64,000 bases of DNA from Maniola hyperantus (GCF_902806685.2 NC_048557.2:2162654-2226653), one strand, 5' to 3'; positions 1 through 10,779 are shown, counted from the stretch's first letter. The notes: a model not told the origin generated them from the letters alone. Made by a program: numbers and translations.

Positions 1-240
1 CTGCCTTGAGTCCACCTTGTTCGGAAACCTCATAGAACACATGTGTGCACGTTGAAATTATTATCCTGCGGGAGGATGACACGGGGCAGAGGACAGGACG
101 AGGGAGGAAGAGGGTAGGGTCATATATCACAGCTGTCGTATCGCCTCATCGACGCGCTGAGAACGGTTGCGGGCTGCGGCCCAGATATAGCGAATAGAAT
201 AACTGCCTTGAGCCCATCAGAAATTCCAAATATAGGTAGG

Positions 241-355
241 TATAGTACGCGACAGGTCAAGATGGCAATCGAGGTATGAGGCGGGGGGAAGCACACCCGC
301 TCCTCTCCCGCACCGGGTTAGCGGGGGGCCTGTGCGTGACCTGTCGCGTACTATA
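241..355. mobile_element. M1 MITE, intact inverted ends
   Basis: An 18-bp inverted terminal repeat, TATAGTACGCGACAGGTC at 241-258, is matched perfectly in reverse complement at 338-355. The 115-bp body is GC-rich and non-coding. The ends start and stop at TA, which fits a TA target duplication as in Tc1/mariner-type MITEs. This is the best-preserved M1 copy in the window. Confidence 0.8.
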
Positions 356-720
356 CCTAGGTATTGCGTAATTTTCAATAGGTCAGATAGCACTAAAGGT
401 CCAACCTTTTACTGAAAAAAAAACATACCTACGAAAGGAATATTGTTTTAGGCATACCTACGTGGAATCGTGGAAGACTGAGTAGGTAAGTTTTCAAAGC
501 AAGCTTTCTTAATTTTACACGGGAAATCTATTAGGAATAAATTAAGTTTCCTTGTACAATATTATGAAAAGCGTGGGCCCGCGTTCACAATAACAAATGA
601 CTGGCTGTTTATTTCCAAATAGAACTCGCGAAACTAAACATTTATTAAAAAAAGCTAAATGTTTTTAGGAAATGTTCTGTTTGCGTTCTGAATTTCATTG
701 CGTGTAAACAGAGAAAATCA

Positions 721-1040
721 TTATCATGATCAACCCATCGCCGATGGGTCATCAACTCATCACTAATGAGCACGGGTCTCCTCTCATAATGAGTGTTTTA
801 GAATACAGTCCACCAAGCTGGCCAAATGTGGTTCGGCAGGCTTCACACACCTTTGAGTACAATATGGAAAACTCACAGACATGTAGATTTTCACACCATG
901 TTTTCCTTCACCGTTAAAGCAAGTGATGTTCAACTTCTGAAAACGCAATAAACTCTGAAAAGTTAGAGGTGCGTGCCCGGGATCGAACCCCAGACGCCCC
1001 GCTCGGAAGGCCGACGTCTTAACTACTGGGCTATATCGCT
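721..1040 (-). mobile_element. SINE-A copy, full length
   Basis: Read on the minus strand it starts with a tRNA-like head (A-box-like segment near 1035, B-box-like GGGATCGAACCCC near 980) and ends at the TGATCATGATAA side. The 3' half carries the conserved GAGACCCGTGCTC and TGGTGGACTG blocks seen in the other copies. It is moderately diverged. Confidence 0.75.
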
Positions 1041-1588
1041 TTTTTAACGCGCATCACAATAAAACGGCAGTTTACAATCAATCAATCAAAGGCCATTTAG
1101 CGGTTAAATTGTTTGACAAAATATATTATTTTAAATGTTTGCGGACATTAAAGTCGAGGGTTTATTATTATTTAACGTTATGAGCTATTAAGCGGGAATG
1201 GGCAATTCTGTATAAGGCACCCATTCCACTGCGGCAGGTCAAGAGTTTGATTTCAGGGTTCAAATGATGCAGGTTCAATCGCCAGCTTAAAGCGTGAAAC
1301 AAACTACGGGACGACTCGACTGATAGGTGCCGAGGCAGATAGGTGTGCGTATTACAGAATGCGACTTGAGAGATCGCTCTGCGCTAGATTACGTCCGACA
1401 GGTTGCACAGTTCAGTGTACTTATTATCCAGATACCCAGAGGCAGATTATCCCTAAGGTAAACTAGGCACATGCCTAGGGGCGCGAGGCTACGAAGTGCC
1501 GCGCGCGATCATGCAGAGTTGGATTAGAGAGAGTCTGCGCTTCGAATATAGTCTTGTAGTGACCGAAACCGCCTCTTTAGTTTATAAA
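1041..1588. other. No recognised feature
   Basis: AT-rich sequence with no long open frame, no exon-like splice pair and no repeat family that I can match elsewhere in the window. Confidence 0.5.
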
Positions 1589-1590
1589 AT

Positions 1591-1810
1591 ACTAGCTTAT
1601 GCTCGCGACTTCGTTCACGTGGACTACACAAATTTCAAACCCCTATTTCACCCTCTTAGAGATTGAATTTTCAAAAATCCTTTCTTAGCGAATGCCTACA
1701 TTATAATATCTATCTGCATACCAAATTTCAGCCCGATCCGTCCAGTAGTTTGAGCTGTGCGTTGATAGATCAGTCAGTCAGTCAGTCACCTTTTCCTTTT
1801 ATATATTAAG
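1591..1810 (-). mobile_element. Hel-D Helitron-like element
   Basis: On the minus strand it runs from TCTTAATATATAAAAGG to a CGCGG...GTCGCG hairpin followed by CTAG and a flanking T, which fits the A|TC...CTAG|T rule of Helitrons. The interior has the GACTGACTGACTGA run shared by all Hel-D copies. It is non-autonomous, with no Rep/helicase coding sequence. Confidence 0.7.
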
Positions 1811-2076
1811 ATGTAGTAATTACTAAAGTATACTTCCATATTCACAAACAATTCAATACCCATATTTCTCCCAGTGTCTTAAGTCTCAAGGGAAACCTTA
1901 GAACAGTGTGTTTTCTTCCGAACCATCCCACACAATCCTATTAGTCCCTGTGTATAATGCCACAGAGTAAAGATATGAAATTACAGACTACAGAAGTTCG
2001 ACGAAGCCGTCTGGACGGAGCAATCGTGCGGTAAGTGCGGGACGAAGGAGCGACGAACTGGCAAATAACATTATAC

Positions 2077-2322
2077 ATCGACCTTTAGAAAGAGGTCGCA
2101 GATTTGTAGAGCATTATCTCTGTCGTTGAAACCGAAAAACGTGATATAGGTGTGAGTGACAGACAACGCTCTACAAAGTCGAAATGTTGTTCTAATGGCG
2201 ATGTACATTACTTTTTGCCTTGTACTGTACGTATAGTACGCGACAGTTCGAGATGGCATCACAACAAGCTGCGGGATAGCGCGGGTGCCATCTCAACAAT
2301 CTGTCGTGCACAATAGTTAGGT
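2077..2322. mobile_element. Composite M2 plus M1 MITE
   Basis: An M2 palindrome (2077-2228), with TTTGTAGAGC...GCTCTACAAAG arms around the centre, abuts an M1-like unit with GTATAGTACGCGACAG at 2229. The same fused arrangement occurs in reverse orientation at 9147-9470, so the pair probably moves or was copied as one block. Confidence 0.65.
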
Positions 2323-2609
2323 CCCTATGTTGAAGGGTTGACGTCATTTAGCACGAAATCAAAGGCATCGGACGACTGTATCTCTCTTTACACTGTGATA
2401 GACGTCAGGCATAATAGGATTTATTGCATGTAATTACTTATCCCTCCACATTCGCAAATCGAGCGAATGCTGAAATGATTGAAATTCACAATGTACCATA
2501 CATTGTAGATTGCACAAACTAATATTTGCGATTGATTCGTCTGCGTCGTTTATGGACATTGCTGCTAATTGTTTACTTCTATCTTACTAGAGTTAGCTTA
2601 CGTCCCGCG

Positions 2610-3126
2610 GAAAGATATAGGCTACTTTTTATTCCAGAAACTTAAAGAGTTCCCACGGGATTTTTAGGGTTCCGTACCTCAAAAGGAAAAACGGAACCCT
2701 TATATGATCACTTTGTTGTCTGTCTGTCTGTCTGTCTGTCTGTCAAGAAATCTACAGGGTACTTCCCGTTGACCTAGAATCATGAAATTTGGCAGGTAGG
2801 TAGATCTTATAGCTGACATTTGGGGCAAATCTGAAAACCGTGAATTTAGGCTTAGATCACACAAAAAAAATTAAATTGTGGTCATGAACTAATAATTAGT
2901 ATTTTCAACTTTCGAAGTGAGTGACTATATCAATTAGTGTGGTATCATATTATGAAAGGTGACAACAGATTTTTGTTTATTTTTATGCATCGTAGTTTTT
3001 GAATTATCGTGCAAAATGTCGAAAAAATACGACTGTAGTACGGAACCCTCATTGCGCGAGCCTGACTCGCATTTGGCCGGTTTTTAAAAACCTAAACCCA
3101 CGCGGGCGAAGCCGCGGGCATCAGAG
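2610..3126 (+). mobile_element. Hel-E copy split by a rep-F insertion
   Basis: Hel-E sequence (GGCTACTTTTTATTCCAG... up to GGGATTTTT) stops near 2665 and resumes near 3087 with AAAACCTAAACCCACGCGGG and GCCGCGGGCATCAGAG. Elsewhere these two parts are contiguous. The 5' end of Hel-E is missing. This orders the events: Hel-E first, rep-F second. Confidence 0.7.
2664..3089 (+). mobile_element. rep-F element inside Hel-E
   Basis: A full-length copy from TTAGGGTTCCGTACCTC, through a (CTGT)n run at about 2716-2742, to CTGACTCGCATTTGGCCGG. It matches 39844-40233 and the reverse of 46737-47174 along its whole length. It has no coding capacity. Its class is uncertain; it could be a SINE-like or other non-autonomous element. 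Confidence 0.7.
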
Positions 3127-3504
3127 AATACACACATTTTTTTTTTATTTATTTAGACATACACACATGTTTACACACATAATTTAACAGTTCCTGTATC
3201 ACAAATCGTTTACGTTGTCGCGCAATTAGTACTACGTCGTGCCTCGTTCTGTATGCTTCAAGCTTAAAAGATGAGTAAACAAAGAAGGTTGTCTACTTCT
3301 ACTAGACAAAGGGGTCAATGAACGTTGTGTTTTATTTGTAATGGGTAAGATAGAGATACTTATCGGCTCTATTTCAAAGCTCGGAGTGGCTTCGTCGTCT
3401 ACAGTGACACAAATTACCGTGGCATCAATTTAATTGAGATGCCCACGAAGCGAGGAGATAAGGAAAAGTCACGAGGGATATATTTTGTTCACGGAGACGC
3501 GTGG

Positions 3505-3535
3505 GCGGGCGGGGCGGAGGGCGGGCGGGCTGGTC
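3505..3535 (+). repeat. G-rich tract (G-quadruplex-type)
   Basis: Several runs of three or more G separated by one to three bases lie near 3505-3535, just upstream of GTTGACGTCACACG. A similar (CGGG)n tract occurs at 19762-19792. Confidence 0.5.
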
Positions 3536-3630
3536 GCGTTGACGTCACACGGGTTCCGGTGCAACCACCCTTAATATATTATGTAGTTGGAATCGTTAGT
3601 TTTAAAATTCAAATTAATTAATTATTTATT

Positions 3631-3830
3631 TACTAGCTGATGCCTGCTTTGTCCGCGTGGATTTGAGTTTTTAAAAATTCCGTGAGAACTCTTTGATTTT
3701 CCGTGATAAAACGTAGCCTATATCACTCTCCAGGTCTTTATCTATATATACATGCAAAATATCACGTCAATTCGTTGTTCGTTTGTGAATGAAGGACAAA
3801 CCAACAAACAAACATACTTTTGCATTTATA
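3631..3830 (-). mobile_element. Hel-E copy
   Basis: It starts on the plus strand with ACTAGCTGATGCCTGC (the CTAG terminus in reverse) and ends with the AACCAACAAACAAACATAC and GCATTTATA block that marks the other end of the family. About 200 bp long. Confidence 0.7.
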
Positions 3831-3860
3831 TGGATGGAGTGAGACGCGTATCGGCTAGGT

Positions 3861-3995
3861 GATATCTGCGACTTTGTCCGCGTGGATTAAGGTTTTTTAA
3901 ATTCCTGTGAGAATTCTTTAATTTCCCCGGAAAAAAGTAGTTCATGTCTGTCTCTGGGATACAAGCTATCTTTGTACCTTTCGTTAAAATCAGGA
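3861..3995 (-). mobile_element. Hel-E fragment
   Basis: It contains GCGACTTTGTCCGCGTGGAT, the TTCCCCGGAAAAAAGTAG block and the ACAAGCTATCTTTGTACC segment. It is truncated before the GCATTTATA end. Confidence 0.55.
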
Positions 3996-4358
3996 TTTCA
4001 GATCATCATGCTGTACTATCTTCAGACTATGGAGAAAACCAGCGATTATACGCAATTTTCTGTATCAAAAAGACACTTGCGGCTTGACTCCACTCTGTCT
4101 GTATGCGTTGGCCTTTATACCACGCGTTACGACTTACGAATAGCTATTGGGAATAAGGGCTCAGTCATGTGAATTTCTATTACTGAGCCAATTTCCGCAT
4201 GATTAACGCCGTCGTTCGTTACATACAGGCGTGCGATAAAGTCAACGATCCGTACTTTAATGAATTTACGCTAACGCAGTGAAGAGTTTATTCACTCAAA
4301 AATTCACAAATCAGCATCGTGTCGCTTTGATTTCTGACCTACATCATATATTATGATG

Positions 4359-4546
4359 GGTTCCCAACGAGGCGCACTGAATCGTGTCACACTATGACTC
4401 GTTGGGAGTCCATCGAAAAAAAAACTCGGTGTGACTCGTTGGGAATTACAATGAATAAAAAAGTTGCAACTGATAACAGTGTGACTCAATGGGGAAAAAA
4501 TAATTATTTCGCACTTCCCAACGAGTCACAGTGTGACACGATTGGG
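4359..4546. repeat. Multi-armed inverted repeat
   Basis: The motif CCCAACGAG and its complement CTCGTTGGG recur at both ends and internally: near 4362, 4399 and 4433, and again near 4517. Each is next to GTGTGAC or its complement. The segment could fold back in more than one way and looks like a degraded MITE. It is followed by GATGATGATTGAC. Confidence 0.55.
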
Positions 4547-4776
4547 TGATGATGATTGACAAATTATACCTAAATCAATGAATGCTTTGATATATGTATA
4601 CCTAAAGAAAAGGGATTGTAATTCTACGTTCGCCGGTCGCGTGTACAATAGGTACAAACTACATATATATAACTACATAATAGAATAGAATAGAATAGAA
4701 TTTATTTATTCAAGTAGACTTATTACAAGTTCTTTTGCATCGTTAACTAGTTTAATTTACCACTTTTTGCAATGAA

Positions 4777-5003
4777 AGCTGATGCCCGCGACTTCGTCGC
4801 GTCGGCGTGGATTTAGGTTTTTTTTTAAACCCGTGGAAACTTCTTGATTTTTCCGGGATAAAAAGTAGCCTAGGTAACTCTCCAGGGTCTTTATCTACAC
4901 CCATGCAAAAAATCAGATTAATTCGTTGCACCGTTGCGACGTGATTGAAGGACAAACCAGCAAACCAACAAACAAACACACTTTCGCATTTATAATAAGG
5001 GTA
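4777..5003 (-). mobile_element. Hel-E copy
   Basis: It runs from GCTGATGCCCGCGACTTCG to CGCATTTATAATAAGGGTA. The first copy of the TATAATAAGGGTACTG motif, expanded at 5344-5411, sits at this end. Confidence 0.7.
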
Positions 5004-5007
5004 CTGG

Positions 5008-5340
5008 GACAACCCTCCACCTCCCATGGCCCCACCAACCTCTCGGTTATATGGTCCGAATCGCGGGAGGGCGCCCGTTCGGTACTTGCTCTTGGCATTT
5101 TCCCCGGGCGCCTTCTTACTCCCTACAAATTATTTTGTCTCTTCCTTGTCCCTTATGCTCACTCTCCCCCCTTGGGGGCTAGACGTCACTATGACAGCTG
5201 TGATCTCCGCTGCTGCTCCTCCGTGGTGCCGGCCTGGCACCTGTACGCTCTGAGCTGCATCGCCTCTTATGCCAATAGTGCGCGAATTCCCGTAGCCGGT
5301 TGTAGTTCCCCGCCGATGAGACGAGGTCCGTGTAGAAGAC
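5008..5340. other. GC-rich unique insert between motif copies
   Basis: About 330 bp of GC-rich sequence flanked on both sides by TATAATAAGGGTACTG. Open frames exist in several phases but none resembles a known protein. Placement between two copies of the motif suggests an insertion into, or replacement within, the minisatellite. Confidence 0.4.
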
Positions 5341-5343
5341 CGG

Positions 5344-5411
5344 TATAATAAGGGTACTGATATAATAAGGGTACTGATATAATAAGGGTACTGATATAAT
5401 AAGGGTACTGA
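5344..5411 (+). repeat. 17-bp minisatellite, four perfect copies
   Basis: The unit TATAATAAGGGTACTGA starts at 5344, 5361, 5378 and 5395 without mismatch. A partial copy at 4991-5007 marks the Hel-E end, so the unit was probably amplified from a transposon terminus. Confidence 0.9.
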
Positions 5412-5619
5412 TTACCCAAGCACAGGATTCCCCTTGGAAGTGTCACGTGCCGTTCGCTAAATCTCGACAGGCGCCGGCTCGCCTACGGGTTCGAGGGCGC
5501 CAGGGCACGCCAGGGGAAGCTAATTGCTTATCAATGAGATGTGTTTATTAGTCAGATTGTGTTCGCATTCAAGGAATGTCAGAATAAGTCGACAGGCGAC
5601 AAAATTAAAATGTATAATC

Positions 5620-5687
5620 TTACGCGGGGATTTTCCCGCGGGATTTAAAAAACCTATATTTACGCGGACGCAGTCGCGGTCATCTTC
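5620..5687 (+). mobile_element. Hel-E 3' fragment
   Basis: CCCGCGGGATTTAAAAAACC followed by ACGCGGACGCAGTCGCGG. Only the last third of the family is present. Confidence 0.5.
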
Positions 5688-5688
5688 T

Positions 5689-6030
5689 TTTTTTTTTTTA
5701 TTATTCAGATACAAGTTAGCCCTTGACTGCAATCTCACCTGATGGTAAGTGATGATGCAGTCTAAGATGATAGCGGGCTAACCTGGAAGGGGTATGGCAG
5801 TTTTTATTAAACCCATGCCCCTTTGGTTTCTACACGGCATCGTACCGGAACGCTAAATCGCTTGGCGACACGGCTTTGCCGGTAGGGTGGTAACTAGCCA
5901 CGGCCGAAGCCTCCCACCAGACCAGACCAGAAATTTAGAAATTATAAAATTCCAAACCCTTGCCAGGAATCGAACCCGGGACCTCCCACTAATAAGACCA
6001 CAGCGCTCACCACTGCGCCAGGGAGGTCGT
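5689..6030 (-). mobile_element. SINE-B copy, full length
   Basis: On the minus strand: tRNA-like head with TGGCGCAGTGGTGAGCGC and B-box-like GGTTCGATTCC, then the GGTCTGGTCTGGTGGGAGG body, and an A-rich 3' end after AACTTGTATCTGAATAA. It is nearly identical to the plus-strand copy at 17271-17615. Confidence 0.85.
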
Positions 6031-6422
6031 CAATCTAATACTATTATGACAAAACTACGATCAACAACAAGCCTGCTGAAAAGCTTATAATTTAATGCAT
6101 ACATACCTAATTTTTTGTCGCTTTGGGTATTTAATCGATGTGCTATTTTTGTAGAGCGCGTCGGGAATACAAAACAAAAATTCGCGATTAGTATCACACG
6201 TGATACCTACACTATGTTTCCGCTCGGTATGTTTAAATAATATGCTTGCGAGCTCGTTTAAATCAGTGATCTATTTTTATAACATCCGGACCAATGTGTT
6301 TTAATATTAATATTATAACTTATATTAACCTTTAATATTATTAAAAAAATTAAATACGAGGAGAGATAATTAGGTATGTACTAATCGCGTAAGACAATAT
6401 TTAGCAACATTTATTCAATAAT

Positions 6423-6600
6423 AGCCTCTATAGCTCAACAGTTATGGAGCGGAATGAATTCCGAAGGGTGAGGTTCAAACTTCAAACCCGCCCGTTGCAC
6501 TATTGTCGTACCAACTCCTTCTAAGCAACTCCTATCATAAACTTTACGCTAAGTTGGAGGGAAAAGGGGAATATTTCCTAAGTATATCCTAAAAAAAATT
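6423..6600 (+). mobile_element. SINE-C copy, diverged
   Basis: The head TAGCTCAACAGTTATGGAG is followed by CCCGCCCGTTGCACTATTGT and GGGGAATATT. The B-box-like segment is altered. The other copies at 14106, 23831, 46543 and 48211 are better preserved. Confidence 0.65.
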
Positions 6601-6628
6601 ACAAGTTGCTTTCACATTAGTTCAAGTT

Positions 6629-6664
6629 AAATGACTATGACTATAATAATAGTCATAGTCATTT
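6629..6664. repeat. Perfect 36-bp palindrome
   Basis: The 16-base arm AAATGACTATGACTAT at 6629-6644 is reverse-complemented exactly at 6649-6664 around a 4-base spacer. It probably marks a retroposon tail junction, since short repeated tails occur at several LINE ends in this window. Confidence 0.7.
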
Positions 6665-7190
6665 ATTCATAAATACACATTATACCTACGTCAATTAAAA
6701 TAGTTTAAATTCTTTTTCTTAATATTTAATAACACATTCTTGTTACAATAATAGATTTTCTTAAAAATATAAAATAAAATAAAATAAATATTAAGTAGAC
6801 AATTTAGTCTTGGATCTTCCCAAGAAAAAATTCATTATAACTATAGAAACACTCCTCGACAAGCCAGATTTTCATTTTTCTTTTAAAAATCTTAATGTTT
6901 TGCGCATTTTTTATGTCGTGGGGGATCCGATTATAAACCCCGGGACCCATTGCAACCACTGTCCGCGTCGTCTACTGTGATCGAAGTGACGTCAAAATGA
7001 CGTCATTTCGATCTTAATGAGACGTGGTTCCAGGGAAATAGCAATTTGTGGGACTTATTTAACACTCGGATTGGTCTCCATAATCACCAGAGAGAATAGA
7101 AACAATGTTTTAATCAAAGAAATTAAGAATTATTACTTTCTATATCCATGGTTTCAATCGACACAGACAAGGTTTTAATACTTTTCACCT
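6665..7190. other. AT-rich stretch, possible antisense LINE tail
   Basis: An (AAAAT)n run near 6765 is followed by sequence without splice sites or coding signal. The layout recalls the antisense LINE ends at 16633 and 25381, but I cannot assign a family. Confidence 0.3.
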
Positions 7191-8392
7191 TTAGGTACCA
7201 GATCTGCGCAATTAAATTCGGCAGTCAGTGACTTCAGAAGCAATTAATAAGATAAACATTTCAGTAGTAGCTAGGTACTCAATATAAAGTGAGCGTCTAT
7301 GGAGAGTGATTGTGAGGGCTCTAAACCCGAATTAACGACATTGTTCTGTGTGAAGCGTCTCCACAATCGATTGCCACTCATTTAGGCAAACTAGGGGTCG
7401 GTAAAACTTAAGGACTGCGCCACACAGTTTTTTAAGATTTAAAAATCCCGTAGGAACTCTTTGATTTTCCGGGACAAAAGTAGCCTATGTCTATGAAAAG
7501 CTATCAGATACACTTTAGCATATAAATAATTATTTAATATCAGTATGGATAAAACAATAACATGGAAGATTTCGTTAGTACGTACGATGTCAGTCTGCAA
7601 ACGTCGCAGACGCAGTAAACCGTAAACGTCATCAAGGCTGAGTTGTATAGAACACTTTAATTTTGCTCAAGGTTTGAATGATCACCTAATAGGTACCAGC
7701 TTAGTGACTTCAGAAGCAATTAATAAGATAAACATTTCAGTAGTAGCTAGGTACTCAATATAAAGTGAGCGTCTATGGAGAGTGATTGTAAGGGCTCTAA
7801 ACCCGAATTAACGACATTGTTCTGTGTGAAGCATCTCCACAATCGATTGCCACTCATTTAGGCAAACTATGGGCCGGTAAAACTTAAGGACGGCGCCACA
7901 CAGTTTTTTTAGGATCTAAGTTTTAAAAATCCTGTAGGAATATTTAAATCTCTTTGATTTTCCGGGGCAAAAGTAGCATGTCTATGAAAAGCTATCAGAT
8001 GCACTTTAGTATTTAATAAATAATAACTTAATATCAGTATGGATTAAAACAATAACATGGAAGATTTCGTTAGTACGTACGATGTCAGTCTGCAAACGTC
8101 GCAGACGCAGTAAACCGTAAACGTCATCAAGGCTGAGTTGTATAGAACACTTTAATTTTGCTCAAGGTTTGAATGATCACCTAATAGGTACCAGCTTAGT
8201 GACTTCAGAAGCAATTAATAAGATAAACATTTCAGTAGTAGCTAGGTACTCAATATAAAGTGAGCGTCTATGGAGAGTGATTGTAAGGGCTCTAAACCCG
8301 AATTAACGACATTGTTCTGTGTGAAGCATCTCCACAATCGATTGCCACTCATTTAGGCAAACTATGGGCCGGTAAAACTTAAGGACTGAACC
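7190..8392 (+). repeat. Tandem array, about 2.5 units of 480-495 bp
   Basis: GTGACTTCAGAAGCAATTAA starts at 7228, 7704 and 8199, giving periods of 476 and 495 bp. Identity between units is high, and the third unit stops at about 8390. Each complete unit contains a short Hel-E-like segment (TTTGATTTTCCGGG near 7460 and 7950) and the direct motif GTACGTACGATGTCAGTCTG. No open frame is conserved, so this looks like a recent segmental tandem duplication. Confidence 0.9.
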
Positions 8393-8412
8393 ACGCGGTT
8401 TTTATATGATTT

Positions 8413-8506
8413 AACTAGCTTATGCTCGCGACTTCGTCCGCGTGGACTACACAAAATTTCGAACCCCTATTTCACCCCTCAAGAGTTGAATTTTCAAAAA
8501 TAGGGT
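8413..8506 (-). mobile_element. Hel-D 3' fragment
   Basis: AACTAGCTTATGCTCGCGAC to TTGAATTTTCAAAAATA. It is truncated after about 95 bp. Confidence 0.65.
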
Positions 8507-8675
8507 AACGTCATGCAGGTGATGCACGCCTTGTGTGTGACGCAGGCTTTATGCAAACTAGGGTCGGTAATGATGAGTGGCCTCACCTCTGTCGCCAGCG
8601 GTGGCGGTTAATGGCCCAATAAAGGTTTTAGAGCCACTCGACTATTAACGACTGAAACTCAATTTTAAGCAATAA

Positions 8676-8822
8676 AAAACAGGTGCGAGTCAGACTCGCG
8701 CACTGAGGGTTCTGTACTACAATCGTATTTTATCGACAATTTGCACCATAAATCAAAAATAAATAAAAATCTGTTTTAGAATGTACAAGTAAGCCCTTTC
8801 ATATGATGTCCCATGAGGTTAA
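8676..8822 (-). mobile_element. rep-F fragment
   Basis: GTGCGAGTCAGACTCGCGCA, GGGTTCTGTACTACAATCG and AAATCTGTTTTAGAATGTAC are present. The GGGTTCCGTACCTC end is missing. Confidence 0.65.
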
Positions 8823-9146
8823 GTTAAGCTGTCTAATCTTATCATCGACAACAATACTCAAAGTATTTTTTTACCTACTAAAACATACTTACATAATATA
8901 TTTATTTATCTAATCGAAATAAAATATTCCCAGTTATAATAATTATTATTAAAACTACACAATAAATTATGCTAATAGGTATCCACGCCCGATATAACAT
9001 GACACAGCAATTCTTAGATATTAGGTCGCCAACTGTCACACGGCAGACGGCGCGCGGCGGGTTGTAGCTCGTCAGTCGTCACCCGCTCACCTTCGCAACA
9101 AAAAGGTCAGTTTCGTACAAGAGCGAAAACCTGCGTAGACGCGTTA

Positions 9147-9470
9147 TGTCCGCGGTAGGTCAAGATGGCAATCGGGGTGTGAGGCGGGAGGACGCCCCGC
9201 ACACCCGCACGTCATCCGCGCTATCCCGCAGCTTGTTGTGATGCCTTCTCGAACTATCGCGTACTATACTGTACGCAGTACTAGGCAGAAAGTAATGTAC
9301 ATCGCCATTAGAATGACATTTTCGACTTTGTAGAGCGTTGTCTGTCACTCACACCTATATGACGTTTTTCGGTCTCAACGACAGAGACAACTCTCTACAA
9401 ATCCGCGACCTCTTTCTAAAGGTCGATGTACAATATCTTCTGCCGCGTACTGTAGGCCAGTTCGGGTCGC
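9147..9470. mobile_element. Composite M1 plus M2 MITE, reverse copy
   Basis: An M1-like block (9147-9272) is followed by an M2 palindrome (9280-9470). It includes CTATCCCGCAGCTTGTTGTG, the reverse complement of sequence at 2252-2275. The whole is the inverted counterpart of 2077-2322, about 7 kb away. Confidence 0.65.
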
Positions 9471-9479
9471 TCCTTCGTC

Positions 9480-10530
9480 CAGCACTAAGCACGATTGCGG
9501 ACACACGCAAGCAGTGGCGTGCACAGAGTTTGAAGTCAGGGTATGCATTAGTTTGGTAGGAACCCGTTTACTAGCAGGTCATAATGAAAATATGCATTGA
9601 TCTGTTACAACTGGGGTAAGCAGTGCATGTATGCCTCTATGACCTGCACGCCACTGCACGCAAGTCACCCGCGCTCGCCTGCCCGGTTAAAGCGGGGGCT
9701 ATGCGGGTGTGCGGGGCGTTCTCTCCCCGATTGGCATCCCAACCTGTCGCCTAATAGCACAAGTACCTACGTCAATCTCAGATAGATTCAGAAGGACGCC
9801 AGTCGCATTTGACCCCAGTCCCCAGTGCTACCAACTTGTACCTACGAAAAGCGCAAGGATTCCGACGCTATTTCATAGCAACACGGACATTGCACGCCGT
9901 TGAAAGAAAAGAAAGAAAGAAACCGGCTTTTTCAGCTGGAACCCCGATGCCATGTCAGCGCGAAATTCTAGGAGAGCGTGTTGCAGATCAACGCACTCTG
10001 TTCAGACTCCAGTGTGAATTGTAAGTACATAATATGCAGTAAAGTTTTTACGCCGGAGCTGAAGGGCGATTGAAAACCGTAGAGAAACTTGAACGCGTGG
10101 GAAATGTTGTGAATCACAGCCATCTGCTGAGCAGTGAGCCCACCCCTTCCCGCTCCACCCGCGGCACTTTACTGTCGGCTAAGATTTTCAATAATTATTT
10201 GATGGAGTTATACCTACAAATTGTTTTAAAATAAAATAAGTAAGTAAATATTCTTTTATTTTTAACAGCAAAGAAATAACCAGGAATTATATAGTAATTG
10301 AATCTTATTAGCCATAGCACAATAATTATATATAGCTATTTAATATAATTACTGTACACTTGCTTTAATACAAAGTCATGACTACTACAAATTCAGGCAA
10401 TCGCGACAATAATAATCATAAGCTTGATTTCAGGGGGCATATCTTTTTAGATTTTCTTTATTAGAAATGTTCCTGCTGCAAAAGACCTCACTTACTCAAT
10501 ATCACCTTGAGGTACGGAACCCAGAATACC
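9480..10530. other. Non-coding stretch with an M1 scrap
   Basis: A rearranged M1 fragment lies at about 9660-9772 (TGTGCGGGGCGTTC, CCCAACCTGTCGCC), and a GAAAG-rich microsatellite at 9903-9922. No exon-like signal was found. Confidence 0.4.
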
Positions 10531-10622
10531 GATTTTCATATCTTTCATAACTTCATGTTTGAAGTTCTTGTTGTTCATGTGTGAAGTTTCTTCAAACATG
10601 AAGTTAGAAGATATGAAAATTG
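10531..10622. repeat. Foldback hairpin
   Basis: GATTTTCATATCTTTCATAA and CTTCATGTTTGAAG at 10531-10564 pair with CTTCAAACATGAAGTT and AGAAGATATGAAAAT at 10590-10620. It lies just downstream, in transcription order, of LRR exon 5, inside the following intron. Confidence 0.65.
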
Positions 10623-10696
10623 GAGTTTATTTAAACAAATTATTTGACATTAACATTTAAAAAAATGGTAGTTAGCCAAAATCTGTAGGTACTCAC

Positions 10697-10768
10697 AGCG
10701 TATGTAGCGAGGGCAGGTCGGGCAGCGACGCGGCGGTGAGCTCTGTGAGCAGGTTGCTGGCCAGGTTG
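10697..10768 (-). CDS. LRR protein gene, exon 5 (one repeat)
   Basis: A 72-nt exon encodes one 24-residue leucine-rich repeat of the pattern NLASNLLTEL...LPSLHTL. It is bounded by a good acceptor (CTGTTGCAG, to 10769) and donor (GTGAGTACC, from 10696). The intron interrupts the last leucine codon after two bases, as at the other junctions. The donor shows that the coding sequence continues left of the exon, but I found no further exon in 1-10690, so the next one is probably outside the window. Confidence 0.85.
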
Positions 10769-10779
10769 CTGCAACAGAT

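Noticed and set aside
4926..5348. 140-codon open frame in GC-rich sequence
   Set aside because: It starts in a Hel-E element, runs through the unique insert and ends in the minisatellite; it has no motif or splice support.
5344..5411. Short regular repeats resembling a CRISPR array
   Set aside because: The four 17-bp units are contiguous, without spacers, in a eukaryotic context.
1..10690. Further LRR exons downstream of exon 5
   Set aside because: I looked for acceptor plus LNLxxN-type coding on the minus strand and found none; the next exon is probably outside the window.
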